64,000 nt of DNA from Butyrivibrio sp. (GTDB lineage Bacteria; Bacillota; Clostridia; Lachnospirales; Lachnospiraceae): positions 1 through 64,000 of the forward strand of contig JAFUYO010000016.1 of NCBI GenBank assembly GCA_017470505.1, in the 5' to 3' direction. Every line of letters begins with the position of its first letter. Within the stretch, counting starts at the first letter, position 1. Below the pieces are notes generated by a model. That model did not search any database. It was not told the origin of the DNA and was given only the letters and a program-made list of their open reading frames with translations. The position numbers and the translations under genes are program-made. Positions 16,778-25,702 of the stretch are shown in pieces.

Positions 16778-17809
16778 ATGGCTAAGCGGATTGTTTCTTT
16801 GAAAGACATATCAAAGGCCTGTGGCGTTTCGATCGCGACGGTTTCCAAGGCGCTTAACGATCACAGTGACATAGGAAGAGAGACCAAGGAGAGGATTCGG
16901 ACGGTCGCCAGGCAGATGGGATATCATCCCAACGCAGCGGCCCAGGCACTCAAGACCAACAGGTCGAACAATATCGGAGTGCTCTTTGTCGATGAGGCCA
17001 ACAGCGGCCTGACCCATGACTATTTCTCCCACGTTCTCGACGCCTTCAAGAAGAAGGCTGAGAAGGAAGGCTTCGATATCACCTTTATAAATGGTGACAG
17101 ATCAGGCGGCAACAAGATGTCATATCTGTCACACGCTATCTACAGAGGCTTTGACGGGGTGGTGATAGCCTGTGTGGAGTTTTCGGACCCGGAGGTTGAC
17201 GAACTTATCAGGAGCAACATTCCGGTTGTGACCATAGATCATTCCTTTTATAACAGGATTTCCATCGTGTCCGCTAATATTAAGGGCATCAGGGATCTCG
17301 TTACCTACATATATGAACAGGGACACCGGAAGGTGGCCTATGTCCATGGATTTGAAAATACTGCGGTAACCCAGAGCAGAGTTGCTTCTTTTTACAAGAC
17401 GCTCCAGGATCTGGGAGTTTCGGTTCCGGATGAGTACATGATCTCAAGCCCGTACCGAAACATTGAGGAGGCCTTCAAGGCAACCAACAGGCTTTTGGAT
17501 CTTCCTGATCCGCCCACCTGCATCATGTATTCCGATGACTTTGCAGCCTTTGGTGGGTACAACGCCATAAGGGAGAGAGGGCTTCGAATCCCGGACGACA
17601 TATCAGTAGCGGGATATGACGGAATAGAGATTGCAAAGCGCATCTCACCGAAGATGACCACAATAGTTCAGGACACTGACAAGATTGGAAAGCTTGCAGC
17701 TGAGAAGCTCATTGACCTTATAAATAACCCGAAAGGGACACTGATTGAGCAGGTCGTAGTTGAGGGCAGGCTTGAGAAGGGCGAGTCAGTCGGCAGGATA
17801 AAGGTCTGA
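16778..17809 (+). CDS. LacI family transcriptional regulator
   Basis: A 343-residue sugar-responsive repressor. The N-terminal helix-turn-helix and hinge (SLKDISKACGVSIATVSKAL, then GYHPNAAAQALKT) occupy 1-60. The periplasmic-binding-like sensor follows, with IGVLF, the SVAGYDGIEIAKRISPKMTTI segment and the end EGRLEKGESV. It is divergent from cbp and upstream of the importer genes in the same orientation. Most likely it represses both in the absence of cellobiose or a related sugar, and itself through the site at 16752. The effector is inferred from context only. Confidence 0.9.
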   Translation: MAKRIVSLKDISKACGVSIATVSKALNDHSDIGRETKERIRTVARQMGYHPNAAAQALKTNRSNNIGVLFVDEANSGLTHDYFSHVLDAFKKKAEKEGFDITFINGDRSGGNKMSYLSHAIYRGFDGVVIACVEFSDPEVDELIRSNIPVVTIDHSFYNRISIVSANIKGIRDLVTYIYEQGHRKVAYVHGFENTAVTQSRVASFYKTLQDLGVSVPDEYMISSPYRNIEEAFKATNRLLDLPDPPTCIMYSDDFAAFGGYNAIRERGLRIPDDISVAGYDGIEIAKRISPKMTTIVQDTDKIGKLAAEKLIDLINNPKGTLIEQVVVEGRLEKGESVGRIKV

Positions 17810-17832
17810 CGCATTGGTACTCAGGGCATATC

Positions 17833-17842
17833 AAACCGGTTT
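17833..17842 (+). promoter_or_regulatory. possible LacI-type operator before the importer
   Basis: The palindrome aaaccggttt, followed by aag, resembles the operators near cbp but with a CCGG centre. It is 70 nt before the binding-protein ATG. Confidence 0.4.
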
Positions 17843-17912
17843 AAGACGGCCAGGGCCGTTTTAAATAAAAACTTCAAAATTCTTTTTAGAGAAAAGGGAG
17901 GTAATTTTAGTT

Positions 17913-19349
17913 ATGAAGAAGAAAGTACTCGGTTTATTACTTTCAACAACAATGGTAGCAGGAATGCTCACAGCTTGTGGCAGCACAGCCAGCAACGCAC
18001 CTGCATCAACAGAGACACCCGCAGCAGAGACACCTGCAGCAGATACAGCAGCAGAGTCACCTGCAGCTGACACCGCAGCAGAAGCACCTGCAGCAGACGT
18101 TTCAGCTGATGAGGGCAAGGTTCTCAACATCTCAGCTTGGAACGAGGAGTTCAAGAGCCGTCTTACAGACCACTATCCAGGATATGAGGTAGTTGACGGA
18201 ACAACAGGTAAGATCGGCGATGTTACAGTTAACTGGCTGATCACTCCCAATGAGGAGAACGCTTACCAGAACAGACTTGATGAGCTTTTACTTGCGCAGG
18301 ATGGCGCAGCAGCAGATGACAAGGTTGACCTTTTCCTTGTAGAGGCTGACTATGCAGTTAAGTACACAGATACTGATTACACACTTTCAGTTACAGACCT
18401 CGGTCTCACAGCTAATGATATGAAGGATCAGTACAAATATACACAGGACGTTGTTACAGATTCCAACGGCGTTATCAAGGGAACATCATGGCAGGGCTGC
18501 CCCGGCGTTATGATCTACAACAGAGCAATCGCTGAGGAAGTATTCGGTTCACAGGAACCTGAAGACATCCAGGCACACTTCTCAGACTGGAACAAGTTCG
18601 TTGAGTCAGCAGCAGAGCTCAAGAAGGCCGGCTACAACGTAATTTCTTCAACAGCTGATACCTTCCGTGTATATCAGAACAACGCTGAGCTTCCCTGGGT
18701 TAACGGAACTCAGATCCAGGTTGATGACAACTTAAAGAAGTGGGTTGAGGATTCAAAGGCTCTTGCAGATGCAGGATACTGCGGAACACACGGACAGTGG
18801 ACAGATGACTGGACAAAGGGCTTCTATCCTGAAGGAAAGGTATTTGCTTACTTTGGACCCGCCTGGCTGATCGACTTCTCAATGGCTAAAGACGTTGAGG
18901 GTTCAATCGCACACGATGGCGGCTGGGCTGCAACTGAGGGACCTCAGGGCTTCTACTGGGGCGGCACATGGATCTGCGCAGCAGCAGGAACAGACAACGC
19001 AGGACTTGTTGCAGATATCATGAAGAAGATGACATGCGATCCTGAAATCATGAAGGATATCGTTCTTAAGGACAATGACTTCGTAAACAACAGAACTGTC
19101 ATGGAAGAGCTTGCAAACGATCCTTCTTACTCAAACGAAGTTCTCGGCGGACAGAACCCTCTTAAGATGTTCTGCGCAGGTGCTGACAACATCGATATGG
19201 CTAACCTTACAGCTTATGACCAGGGTCTTCTTGGTGACTACCAGACAGCGATGGGCGACTACATCAACGGCAACTATGCTACATATGATGAGGCTCTTGA
19301 GCAGTTCTACACACTTGCACTTCAGAGATATCCTGAACTGACAAGATAA
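17913..19349 (+). CDS. sugar ABC transporter substrate-binding lipoprotein
   Basis: A 478-residue lipoprotein: a lysine-rich signal with lipobox LTAC (Cys22), then a 30-residue Ala/Pro/Thr linker made of PAADTAAE-like repeats, then a family-1-type carbohydrate binding fold. Motifs include LNISAWNEEF at the start of the domain and WICAAAGT. It captures an oligosaccharide, probably cellobiose or cellodextrin by context, and passes it to the two permeases that follow. The codon use is strongly biased (highly expressed pattern: aca, tca, gca). A hairpin at 19382-19408 separates it from the permeases. Confidence 0.9.
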   Translation: MKKKVLGLLLSTTMVAGMLTACGSTASNAPASTETPAAETPAADTAAESPAADTAAEAPAADVSADEGKVLNISAWNEEFKSRLTDHYPGYEVVDGTTGKIGDVTVNWLITPNEENAYQNRLDELLLAQDGAAADDKVDLFLVEADYAVKYTDTDYTLSVTDLGLTANDMKDQYKYTQDVVTDSNGVIKGTSWQGCPGVMIYNRAIAEEVFGSQEPEDIQAHFSDWNKFVESAAELKKAGYNVISSTADTFRVYQNNAELPWVNGTQIQVDDNLKKWVEDSKALADAGYCGTHGQWTDDWTKGFYPEGKVFAYFGPAWLIDFSMAKDVEGSIAHDGGWAATEGPQGFYWGGTWICAAAGTDNAGLVADIMKKMTCDPEIMKDIVLKDNDFVNNRTVMEELANDPSYSNEVLGGQNPLKMFCAGADNIDMANLTAYDQGLLGDYQTAMGDYINGNYATYDEALEQFYTLALQRYPELTR

Positions 19350-19381
19350 TAACAGTAGAACATCTTTACAAAAAAAATACT

Positions 19382-19408
19382 TGCCTGTCGGCCCTGCGCC
19401 GGCAGGCA
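19382..19408 (+). promoter_or_regulatory. intercistronic hairpin after the binding-protein gene
   Basis: Arms tgcctgtcgg and ccggcaggca, 10 bp with one G-T pair, and no T-run. Such hairpins often protect the upstream binding-protein message and keep the permeases at lower level; that role is inferred here. Confidence 0.6.
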
Positions 19409-19463
19409 GTTTACTAAAAACGCTTTGGGATTAGAGTGAATAGGGTTTTTTGGAGGTACTAAC

Positions 19464-20381
19464 ATGGGCGCAAAGAAGTCCAATCAGAACGTAGTAAAAT
19501 TTAATAGATGGGGTTACATCTTTCTGATACCCTTTTTTGTAACCTACATCATTTTCAGCTTTATTCCGCTGTGCTCAACAATTTACAACAGTTTCTTTGA
19601 AAACTATCGTTCAGGTCTTAAGCAGATTGGCCCTAACTTCATTGGAATCAACAACTACATCAATCTTCTTGGATCACCTGAAATCTGGAAATATTTAGTA
19701 AACACACTTATCATGTGGATCGGCGGTTTTATCCCGCAGATAGTTATAGCGCTTCTTTTGGCTTACTGGTTCTCAGATCCGAGTTTGAGGCTCAAGGGCC
19801 AGAGATTTTTCAAGACGGTTATTTATATGCCGAACCTTATCATGGCATCAGCTTTTTCAATGCTGTTCTTCGCTCTGTTTGCTGATAGCGGTCCTATCAA
19901 CCAGATACTTATGAACATCGGTGTCATAAGCGAGCCATTCAAGTTTTTCCAGTATGTTGCATCTTCGAGAATTCTCGTAATGTTCATGAACTTCCTCATG
20001 TGGTTTGGAAATACTACGATCCTCCTCATGGCAGGTATGCTCGGTATTGACTCCTCACTCTACGAGGCGGCTCAGGTGGACGGTGCGACAGCATCACAGA
20101 TTTTCTTTAAAATAACAATGCCTATTCTTCGTCCTATCTTTATATACGTGCTCATCACATCACTGATCGGTGGTCTGCAGATGTTCGATGTTCCTCAGAT
20201 TCTGACAAACGGCAGAGGAAATCCTACAGATTCCCTTACGACAGTGATCATGCTGCTGAACCGTTACCTCACCAGCAAGGATGTAGGTCGTGGCGGCGCT
20301 CTGTCAGTATTCCTGTTTATTGTTACAGGTATCCTGAGTCTGATCGTATTTAGGATGAACAGCTCAGAGGATAATAAGTGA
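19464..20381 (+). CDS. sugar ABC transporter permease (MalF/UgpA type)
   Basis: A 305-residue inner-membrane permease with six predicted membrane segments. The cytoplasmic EAA loop EAAQVDGATASQIFFKITMPIL contacts the ATPase. The start has a TGGAGG site. It pairs with the next gene to form the importer channel. No ATP-binding subunit is encoded in this cluster; a shared MsmX-type ATPase elsewhere is the usual solution in Firmicutes. Confidence 0.93.
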   Translation: MGAKKSNQNVVKFNRWGYIFLIPFFVTYIIFSFIPLCSTIYNSFFENYRSGLKQIGPNFIGINNYINLLGSPEIWKYLVNTLIMWIGGFIPQIVIALLLAYWFSDPSLRLKGQRFFKTVIYMPNLIMASAFSMLFFALFADSGPINQILMNIGVISEPFKFFQYVASSRILVMFMNFLMWFGNTTILLMAGMLGIDSSLYEAAQVDGATASQIFFKITMPILRPIFIYVLITSLIGGLQMFDVPQILTNGRGNPTDSLTTVIMLLNRYLTSKDVGRGGALSVFLFIVTGILSLIVFRMNSSEDNK

Positions 20382-20395
20382 GAGGAGAAAGAGGG

Positions 20396-21259
20396 ATGAA
20401 TAACGATACACAAGCAAGAACTCATGGTGTCCCGGTCGGAGTAAGAAGAACGATAGCTTACATAGTGTTGATATTCTTTTCAGTCCTTTGCCTTATCTGG
20501 TTCTACATACTGCTTATCAACTCGACCAGGTCACACGCAGAGATGACGAGAGGCTTTACGCTCCTTCCGAGCACAAATCTGGTTAACAACTGGATAAGCC
20601 TTATAAACGGAACCATTCCGATCGCCAGAGGCTTTATAAACAGTATTATAGTTTCGGTGTGCACGGCAGTTTTGACGACTTATTTTTCGGCAATGACTGC
20701 ATACGCGATAAACACCTACAGGTTTAAGGGAAGAACAGCGATAGCGACATTTATCCTCGCTATCATGATGATCCCCGGACAGGTTACAGCACTTGGTTTC
20801 TTACAGCTCATCAACAGAATGGGACTTGACGATTCCATTATCCCGCTGATCATACCTGCCATTGCTTCACCTGTTACATATTTCTATCTCAAGCAGTACA
20901 TGGAGAGCAACCTCCCCCTGTCACTGGTTGAGGCTGCAAGAATCGATGGCTCGGGTGAGTTCAGGACATTCAACACCATAATCCTTCCGCTCATCAAGCC
21001 CGCTATAAGTGTTCAGATGATCTTCGCATTTGTGGGAAGCTGGAACAACTACTTCACACCTGCCCTGATCCTGCACACAGATACAAAGAAGACACTTCCC
21101 GTTCTGATCGCTCAGCTGCGTGGTGCAGACTGGCTGCGTTTCGACATGGGACAGGTTTACATCATGATCGCCGCTTCTATTTTCCCGGTTATCGTGATCT
21201 ACCTCATCCTCTCCAAGTACATCGTTGGCGGTGTATCTGCGGGTGCGGTAAAAGGATAA
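20396..21259 (+). CDS. sugar ABC transporter permease (MalG/UgpE type)
   Basis: The second permease, 287 residues with six membrane segments. The EAA loop is EAARIDGSGEFRTFNTIILPLIKPAI. A GTG overlapping the previous stop (20378) is in frame, but the GAGGAG site fits ATG 20396. The C-terminus SKYIVGGVSAGAVKG is the usual ending of this family. It is the last gene of the importer unit, followed by a terminator. Confidence 0.93.
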   Translation: MNNDTQARTHGVPVGVRRTIAYIVLIFFSVLCLIWFYILLINSTRSHAEMTRGFTLLPSTNLVNNWISLINGTIPIARGFINSIIVSVCTAVLTTYFSAMTAYAINTYRFKGRTAIATFILAIMMIPGQVTALGFLQLINRMGLDDSIIPLIIPAIASPVTYFYLKQYMESNLPLSLVEAARIDGSGEFRTFNTIILPLIKPAISVQMIFAFVGSWNNYFTPALILHTDTKKTLPVLIAQLRGADWLRFDMGQVYIMIAASIFPVIVIYLILSKYIVGGVSAGAVKG

Positions 21260-21310
21260 AACAAGGAAGTCCTCCTATTTTTTACTCTTTCCTTTTATAA
21301 GCGTTTTTTG

Positions 21311-21342
21311 GAAAGCCACGGCGTGCTCTGCCGTGGCTTTTC
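21311..21342 (+). terminator. intrinsic terminator of the importer operon
   Basis: Stem gaaagccacggc / gccgtggctttt with a 7-nt loop and a short T-run. Confidence 0.8.
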
Positions 21343-21450
21343 AAGTGTTTTGTAAATAAAAAATACTTGTTAGTTGTGTGTAACGTGATAGAATGAAGAT
21401 AAAGTTAATATAGTTGAGGTTTTTACATCATTGAGGTAGACGAAGAAGAG

Positions 21451-22131
21451 ATGAGAAAAAGATTTTTTACAAGGATAATGGCACTTGCTCTGGGTACAAT
21501 TGTTTCGGTGACTTCACTGTGGGTTTCATCCCCGGTTATCTCTCACGCTGAGACTGAGAGCGAAGAGAAAGAAGAGGAGACAGACGAGGAAGAGACTCAG
21601 GAGAAGTCTGAGGAAGAAATCGCCAAAGAAAAGAAGGCGCTTCAGAACGACCCTGACCACGCACACCACTTTAAGTGGATCGCGATCATGAACGAGAGCG
21701 AGTCGGCGGAAGGCACGATGAATTACATGTGCGAGGAGTGCGGCAAGGTATGGTACTTCAGACCGATCAGCGCATACTACGCCTTCCAGGGAGATGTGGC
21801 GCACAGGATAGAGACGGCCAAAGAGGGCGATACGGTCAGGGTTAAGACATCTCTTTTCATAAACTTTAACAGGACCGTAATGAAGGCTCTTTCAGAAAGA
21901 CCTGACGTGTCAGTATATGTCAGCTTCCTCGACCAGGAGTACAAGGGAAACCGCGTGAGCTTCACTATTCCTGCCGGGCAGGATGCAATGTCACTTCTGG
22001 ATGAGAACGGATACAGCGGCTTTATCTATCTTGGAGGCATCTACGGCCTGACCCTGGAGGAGCCAATGGCAGACGATTCCGCGGAAGCGGACGAAAAACC
22101 TGACGAAAATAAAGAATCTTCTCAAAACTGA
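21451..22131 (+). CDS. secreted protein with one CxxC pair, function unknown
   Basis: A 226-residue protein with a Sec signal (charged MRKRFFTR, hydrophobic core, HAE cleavage site near residue 33). An acidic Glu/Thr-rich stretch follows (34-60), then a domain of about 140 residues with HAHHF near 67 and MCEECGKVWYF near 93, which together could bind a metal. The end is again acidic and Lys-rich. It is not recognised. It is a single-gene unit; the 181-bp nested hairpin follows and contains a terminator-like inner stem. Confidence 0.7.
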   Translation: MRKRFFTRIMALALGTIVSVTSLWVSSPVISHAETESEEKEEETDEEETQEKSEEEIAKEKKALQNDPDHAHHFKWIAIMNESESAEGTMNYMCEECGKVWYFRPISAYYAFQGDVAHRIETAKEGDTVRVKTSLFINFNRTVMKALSERPDVSVYVSFLDQEYKGNRVSFTIPAGQDAMSLLDENGYSGFIYLGGIYGLTLEEPMADDSAEADEKPDENKESSQN

Positions 22132-22201
22132 TTAAGAAATATCGCTTATTATATAAAAAAATGCGCTTGAAAGGTCAAAAATAATCCGGTACAACCAGTC
22201 A

Positions 22202-22382
22202 GGTCAGGGCAGACAAAAATCCCTCTGCGAATCATGTCGACGAGGAGATGATTTATCGGATGAAAAAAAGAATGGTTCACGACTGTTTCGAATAACATGA
22301 GAGGAGTGAACCATTCTTTTTTGAATCCTGATAAATCACGACACAGTCGAAGTGAGCAGAGGGATTTTTGTCTGCCCTGACC
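22202..22382. repeat. 181-bp nested long inverted repeat
   Basis: Outer arms 22202-22228 and 22356-22382 are a perfect 27-bp inverted repeat. A second stem (22249-22260 / 22326-22338, one bulge) and a perfect inner stem (22264-22280 / 22306-22322, 17 bp) continue it. The inner stem ends in six T and looks like a terminator for the gene upstream. The apical loop is 25 nt. No ORF is present. The surrounding 395-bp gap between genes also holds the promoter at 22447. Confidence 0.92.
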
Positions 22383-22446
22383 GTCCCTTGCGCAATATTG
22401 TACAAAGAAAAGTGCATAAAGCGTGAATATTTTGCTGAAATTGTGC

Positions 22447-22475
22447 TTGTCTTCACGTCTTTACTGTGCTAAAAT
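22447..22475 (+). promoter_or_regulatory. promoter of the ACT-hom-lysC unit
   Basis: TTGTCT (22447-22452), a 17-bp spacer and TAAAAT (22470-22475). The start codon is 52 nt downstream. Confidence 0.6.
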
Positions 22476-22526
22476 CTTCCCAGTGCATACAAATGTCCGC
22501 GGTAGGAAAACAGAGGAGGCGGAAAA

Positions 22527-22982
22527 GTGCAGCAGGATACAGGTTACTATGTTATCAGAAAGCAGGCTGTCCCCGAGGTGCTCCTTAAGGTAGTGGAGGC
22601 CAAGAAGCTCCTTGAGTCGGGAAAGGCCAGGACGGTAAACGAGGCAGCTTCAAGGCTTGGTATCAGCAGGAGCTCTTTTTACAAGTACAAGGAAGATATA
22701 TATGAGTTCCACGACTCGCTTCAGGGGACGACACTGACGCTGACATTTCAGATGAACGATGAGGTTGGACTGTTGTCCTATGTGCTCAATCTGATTGCAG
22801 AATTTGGAGCCAACATTCTGACGATACACCAGTCGATACCGCTGAACGGAGTGGCATCAATATCAATCACGATCCAGGTTTTGTCTACAACGCGGGACAT
22901 ACCCGAGATGATATCAATAATGGAAAAGAAAGAGGGCGTCCACAAGGTGCACATCACCGGGCGCAGCGCAGCACTCACATAG
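22527..22982 (+). CDS. ACT domain protein (PheB/UPF0735 family)
   Basis: A 151-residue regulatory protein. The N-terminal helical part (VPEVLLKVVEAKKLLESGKARTVNEAASRLGISRSSFYKYKEDI) looks like a helix-turn-helix, and the C-terminal ACT domain (about 70-147) binds small molecules, usually amino acids. The start is GTG with a GGAGG site; no ATG fits. This family is often beside hom in clostridia, and here it lies first in an ACT-hom-lysC unit, so a role in sensing threonine or a related amino acid is likely but inferred. Confidence 0.88.
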   Translation: MQQDTGYYVIRKQAVPEVLLKVVEAKKLLESGKARTVNEAASRLGISRSSFYKYKEDIYEFHDSLQGTTLTLTFQMNDEVGLLSYVLNLIAEFGANILTIHQSIPLNGVASISITIQVLSTTRDIPEMISIMEKKEGVHKVHITGRSAALT

Positions 22983-23019
22983 ACATACGAAAAGTGAAAA
23001 AATTTGAAAACTAAAGACA

Positions 23020-23052
23020 GTCCTAAGGAACCGCAAACGGTACTCTTAGGAC
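23020..23052. repeat. GTCCTAAGG hairpin, copy 2
   Basis: gtcctaag and cttaggac arms enclose accg/cggt with a caaa loop. It sits between the ACT gene and hom, 20 nt before the hom ATG and just ahead of its ribosome site. The related copy is at 16352-16389. Confidence 0.65.
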
Positions 23053-23071
23053 CGGCATTGGAGGCTAAGAA

Positions 23072-24280
23072 ATGGCAAAAGTAGCAGTATTGGGATACGG
23101 AACAGTAGGAAGCGGCGTGGTCGAGGTTCTGGACGTCAATGCAAAAGAGGTATCTGAGAGCGCAGGAGAGAAGATCGAGGTCAAGTACATCTTGGACCTC
23201 CGCGACTTTCCCGGAGACAAGCACGAGACGCAGGTCGTTCATGACATAAACATCATTCTCGACGACCCTGAGATAGAGGTCATCTGCGAGACCATGGGCG
23301 GCATCGAGCCTGCTTTTTCATTTGAAAAGAGCGCCCTCGAGAGGGGGAAGAGCGTTTGCACCTCCAACAAGGAGCTCGTGGCAAAGTGCGGGCCTGAGCT
23401 TGTGGAGCTTGCCAAAAAGAACGGAGCGAGCTTTTTGTTTGAGGCCAGTGTCGGCGGCGGAATCCCGCTTTTGCGGACGATAAACGATTCGATGAAGCAC
23501 GAGAAGATCGATTCCATAACAGGAATTTTAAACGGAACAACAAACTACATCCTGACCAAGATGGACCGCGAGGGCATGGGTTTTGCGACAGTCCTAAAGG
23601 CTGCGCAGGACAAGGGCTATGCCGAGAAGAACCCCGAGGCCGATGTGGAGGGGTACGATGCCTGCCGCAAGATAGCGATTCTTTCGAGTCTCATGAGCGG
23701 CAAGCATGTGAACTATGAGGATATTTACACCGAGGGCATCTCCAGGATAAGCATAGAGGACTTTGACTACGCGAGGGCGCTCAACATGTCGATTAAGCTT
23801 CTTGGAATCTGCAAAAGAGGTGAGAGCGGCTATTCGTCTATCGTATCTCCCTTCCTCATCCCGAACGAAAACCCTCTCGCCAACGTAAACGGCGTTTTCA
23901 ATGCGGTAAATGTACATGGCAATATGCTCGGTGATGTGATGTTCTACGGCAAAGGCGCAGGCAAGAATGCAACGGCGAGCGCAGTTGTGGCCGACGTTAT
24001 AGACATAATAAAGCACAGGGGAAGGCACATAGACGTGAACCTGAAATCCGAGGAGCTTACTCTTTCGCCAAAGGATAACACGGTGAGGCAGTTCTTTGTG
24101 CGCGTTCAGGAGGATGTCAGAAACCAGGCAGTGGAAGTGTTCGGCTCTGGCATCGAAGAGGTAAAAGGAGAGAACGTTCACGGCGAGTTTGCTTTTCTGA
24201 CCGGCGACCTCTCTGAGAAGGACTTTTGGGAAAGACTCCGGAAGCTTGACAGCGTCAAGGGATACCTCAGATTATACTGA
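23072..24280 (+). CDS. hom: homoserine dehydrogenase
   Basis: Reduces aspartate semialdehyde to homoserine at the branch to threonine and methionine. The NAD(P) site is AVLGYGTVGSGVVEVL at 4-19; the catalytic core shows GILNGTTNYILTKM and the Lys/Asp residues in GYAEKNPEADVEGYDACRKIAIL. At 402 residues it is shorter than the 430-residue forms that carry a C-terminal ACT domain, so regulation may rest on the separate ACT protein encoded upstream. It is 43 nt before lysC. Confidence 0.95.
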   Translation: MAKVAVLGYGTVGSGVVEVLDVNAKEVSESAGEKIEVKYILDLRDFPGDKHETQVVHDINIILDDPEIEVICETMGGIEPAFSFEKSALERGKSVCTSNKELVAKCGPELVELAKKNGASFLFEASVGGGIPLLRTINDSMKHEKIDSITGILNGTTNYILTKMDREGMGFATVLKAAQDKGYAEKNPEADVEGYDACRKIAILSSLMSGKHVNYEDIYTEGISRISIEDFDYARALNMSIKLLGICKRGESGYSSIVSPFLIPNENPLANVNGVFNAVNVHGNMLGDVMFYGKGAGKNATASAVVADVIDIIKHRGRHIDVNLKSEELTLSPKDNTVRQFFVRVQEDVRNQAVEVFGSGIEEVKGENVHGEFAFLTGDLSEKDFWERLRKLDSVKGYLRLY

Positions 24281-24323
24281 TTAATTCATCAAAAAAATAA
24301 ATGCAAAAGGAAGATTTTCAGAC

Positions 24324-25643
24324 ATGAAGAAGGTAGTTAAATTTGGCGGAAGTTCTCTGGCTAGCTCAGAGCAGTTTAAGAAGGTGTCGGAGATAATAAA
24401 GTCCGACCCCGACAGGGTTTACGTGGTGCCGTCCGCACCCGGAAAGAGAAGCTCCAAGGATACAAAGGTCACGGATATGCTCTACAAGACCTATGCTCTC
24501 GCAGAGGAGGGGGAAGACTTCGAAAAACACCTTTTGGACATAAAGGAAAGGTATGATGAGATCATCTCGGGGCTGGGGCTGTCGCTTGATCTTACGCCTG
24601 AATTTAAGACCATTGAAAAGAACTTTAAGGAGAAGGCTGGGAGCGACTACGCAGCCAGCCGCGGAGAGTATTTAAACGGTATCATAATGGCGGAGTATCT
24701 CGGATACGAGTTTGTCGATTCCGCAACGGTTGTGTTTTTTGACAAGAACGGCGAGTTTGACGCCGAGAAGACCAACAAGGCCATGGCCAAAAAGCTTGAG
24801 AGGACAAAGCGCGCGGTCATCCCGGGGTTCTACGGAGCATACGCTGACGGCAGGATAAAGACCTTCTCAAGGGGCGGATCTGATATCACGGGCTCGATCG
24901 TATCTCGCGCCATAAAGGCTGACGTCTACGAGAACTGGACCGACGTATCGGGATTTCTTGTGGCAGACCCCAGGATAATCGACAGGCCTCCATATATCGA
25001 GACGATCACCTATACGGAGCTGAGGGAGCTTGCCTACATGGGCGCATCAGTCCTTCACGAGGATGCCATCTTCCCCGTGAGAAAAGAGGGAATCCCCATC
25101 AATATCAGAAATACAAATAAGCCGGATGACCCGGGAACATGGATCGTTGAGTCAACAGCCAAGAAATCCAAGTATGTCATAACCGGTATCGCCGGCAAAA
25201 AAGGTTTCTGTTGTGTGAACGTATTAAAGGATCAGATGAATTCCGAGGTCGGATTTGTGAGAAAGGTTCTGCAGGCGTTCGAAGATCAGAACGTGTCCAT
25301 CGAGCACATTCCTTCCGGAATAGACACGATGACCGTCTTTGTGCAGCAGGACGAATTCATAGAAAAAGAGCAGTCCATAGTATCAGAGATACACAGGCTC
25401 GCTCATCCGGATATGCTTGAGATAGAATCGGATCTCGCGCTCATAGCTGTTGTGGGCCGCGGCATGAAATCAACAAGAGGTACAGCCGGAAGGATCTTCT
25501 CGGCACTCGCCCATGCGAGCGTAAATGTGCGCATGATCGATCAGGGATCGTCAGAGCTGAACATAATCATCGGCGTCGAGACCAGGGACTTTGAGAAGGC
25601 CATCGCCGCCATCTACGACATATTCGTAACAACACAGATGTGA
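24324..25643 (+). CDS. lysC: aspartate kinase
   Basis: Phosphorylates aspartate, the entry step for lysine, threonine, methionine and diaminopimelate. The kinase domain starts VVKFGGSSLASSEQF and has the aspartate-binding FSRGGSDITGS near 188. Two ACT domains follow (about 300-439) with GRGMKSTRGTAGRIF and VNVRMIDQGSSELNI, so it is a feedback-controlled monofunctional form of 439 residues. It closes the ACT-hom-lysC unit and is followed by a strong terminator. Confidence 0.95.
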   Translation: MKKVVKFGGSSLASSEQFKKVSEIIKSDPDRVYVVPSAPGKRSSKDTKVTDMLYKTYALAEEGEDFEKHLLDIKERYDEIISGLGLSLDLTPEFKTIEKNFKEKAGSDYAASRGEYLNGIIMAEYLGYEFVDSATVVFFDKNGEFDAEKTNKAMAKKLERTKRAVIPGFYGAYADGRIKTFSRGGSDITGSIVSRAIKADVYENWTDVSGFLVADPRIIDRPPYIETITYTELRELAYMGASVLHEDAIFPVRKEGIPINIRNTNKPDDPGTWIVESTAKKSKYVITGIAGKKGFCCVNVLKDQMNSEVGFVRKVLQAFEDQNVSIEHIPSGIDTMTVFVQQDEFIEKEQSIVSEIHRLAHPDMLEIESDLALIAVVGRGMKSTRGTAGRIFSALAHASVNVRMIDQGSSELNIIIGVETRDFEKAIAAIYDIFVTTQM

Positions 25644-25652
25644 TAAGGAAAA

Positions 25653-25692
25653 TCCGGCGCTTTGAGATCACTTAAGGCGCCGGACTTTTTTG
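25653..25692 (+). terminator. intrinsic terminator after lysC
   Basis: Stem tccggcgc (25653-25660) / gcgccgga (25677-25684), then c and six T. Confidence 0.9.
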
Positions 25693-25702
25693 CTTGTTTT
25701 CT

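Noticed and set aside
22260-22325. Insertion sequence at the nested inverted repeat
   Set aside because: The space between the arms is about 127 bp with no ORF, so it cannot encode a transposase; at most it is a non-autonomous element.
23593-24181. 195-codon frame antisense to hom
   Set aside because: The sense frame is an unmistakable homoserine dehydrogenase and the antisense product has no recognisable domain.
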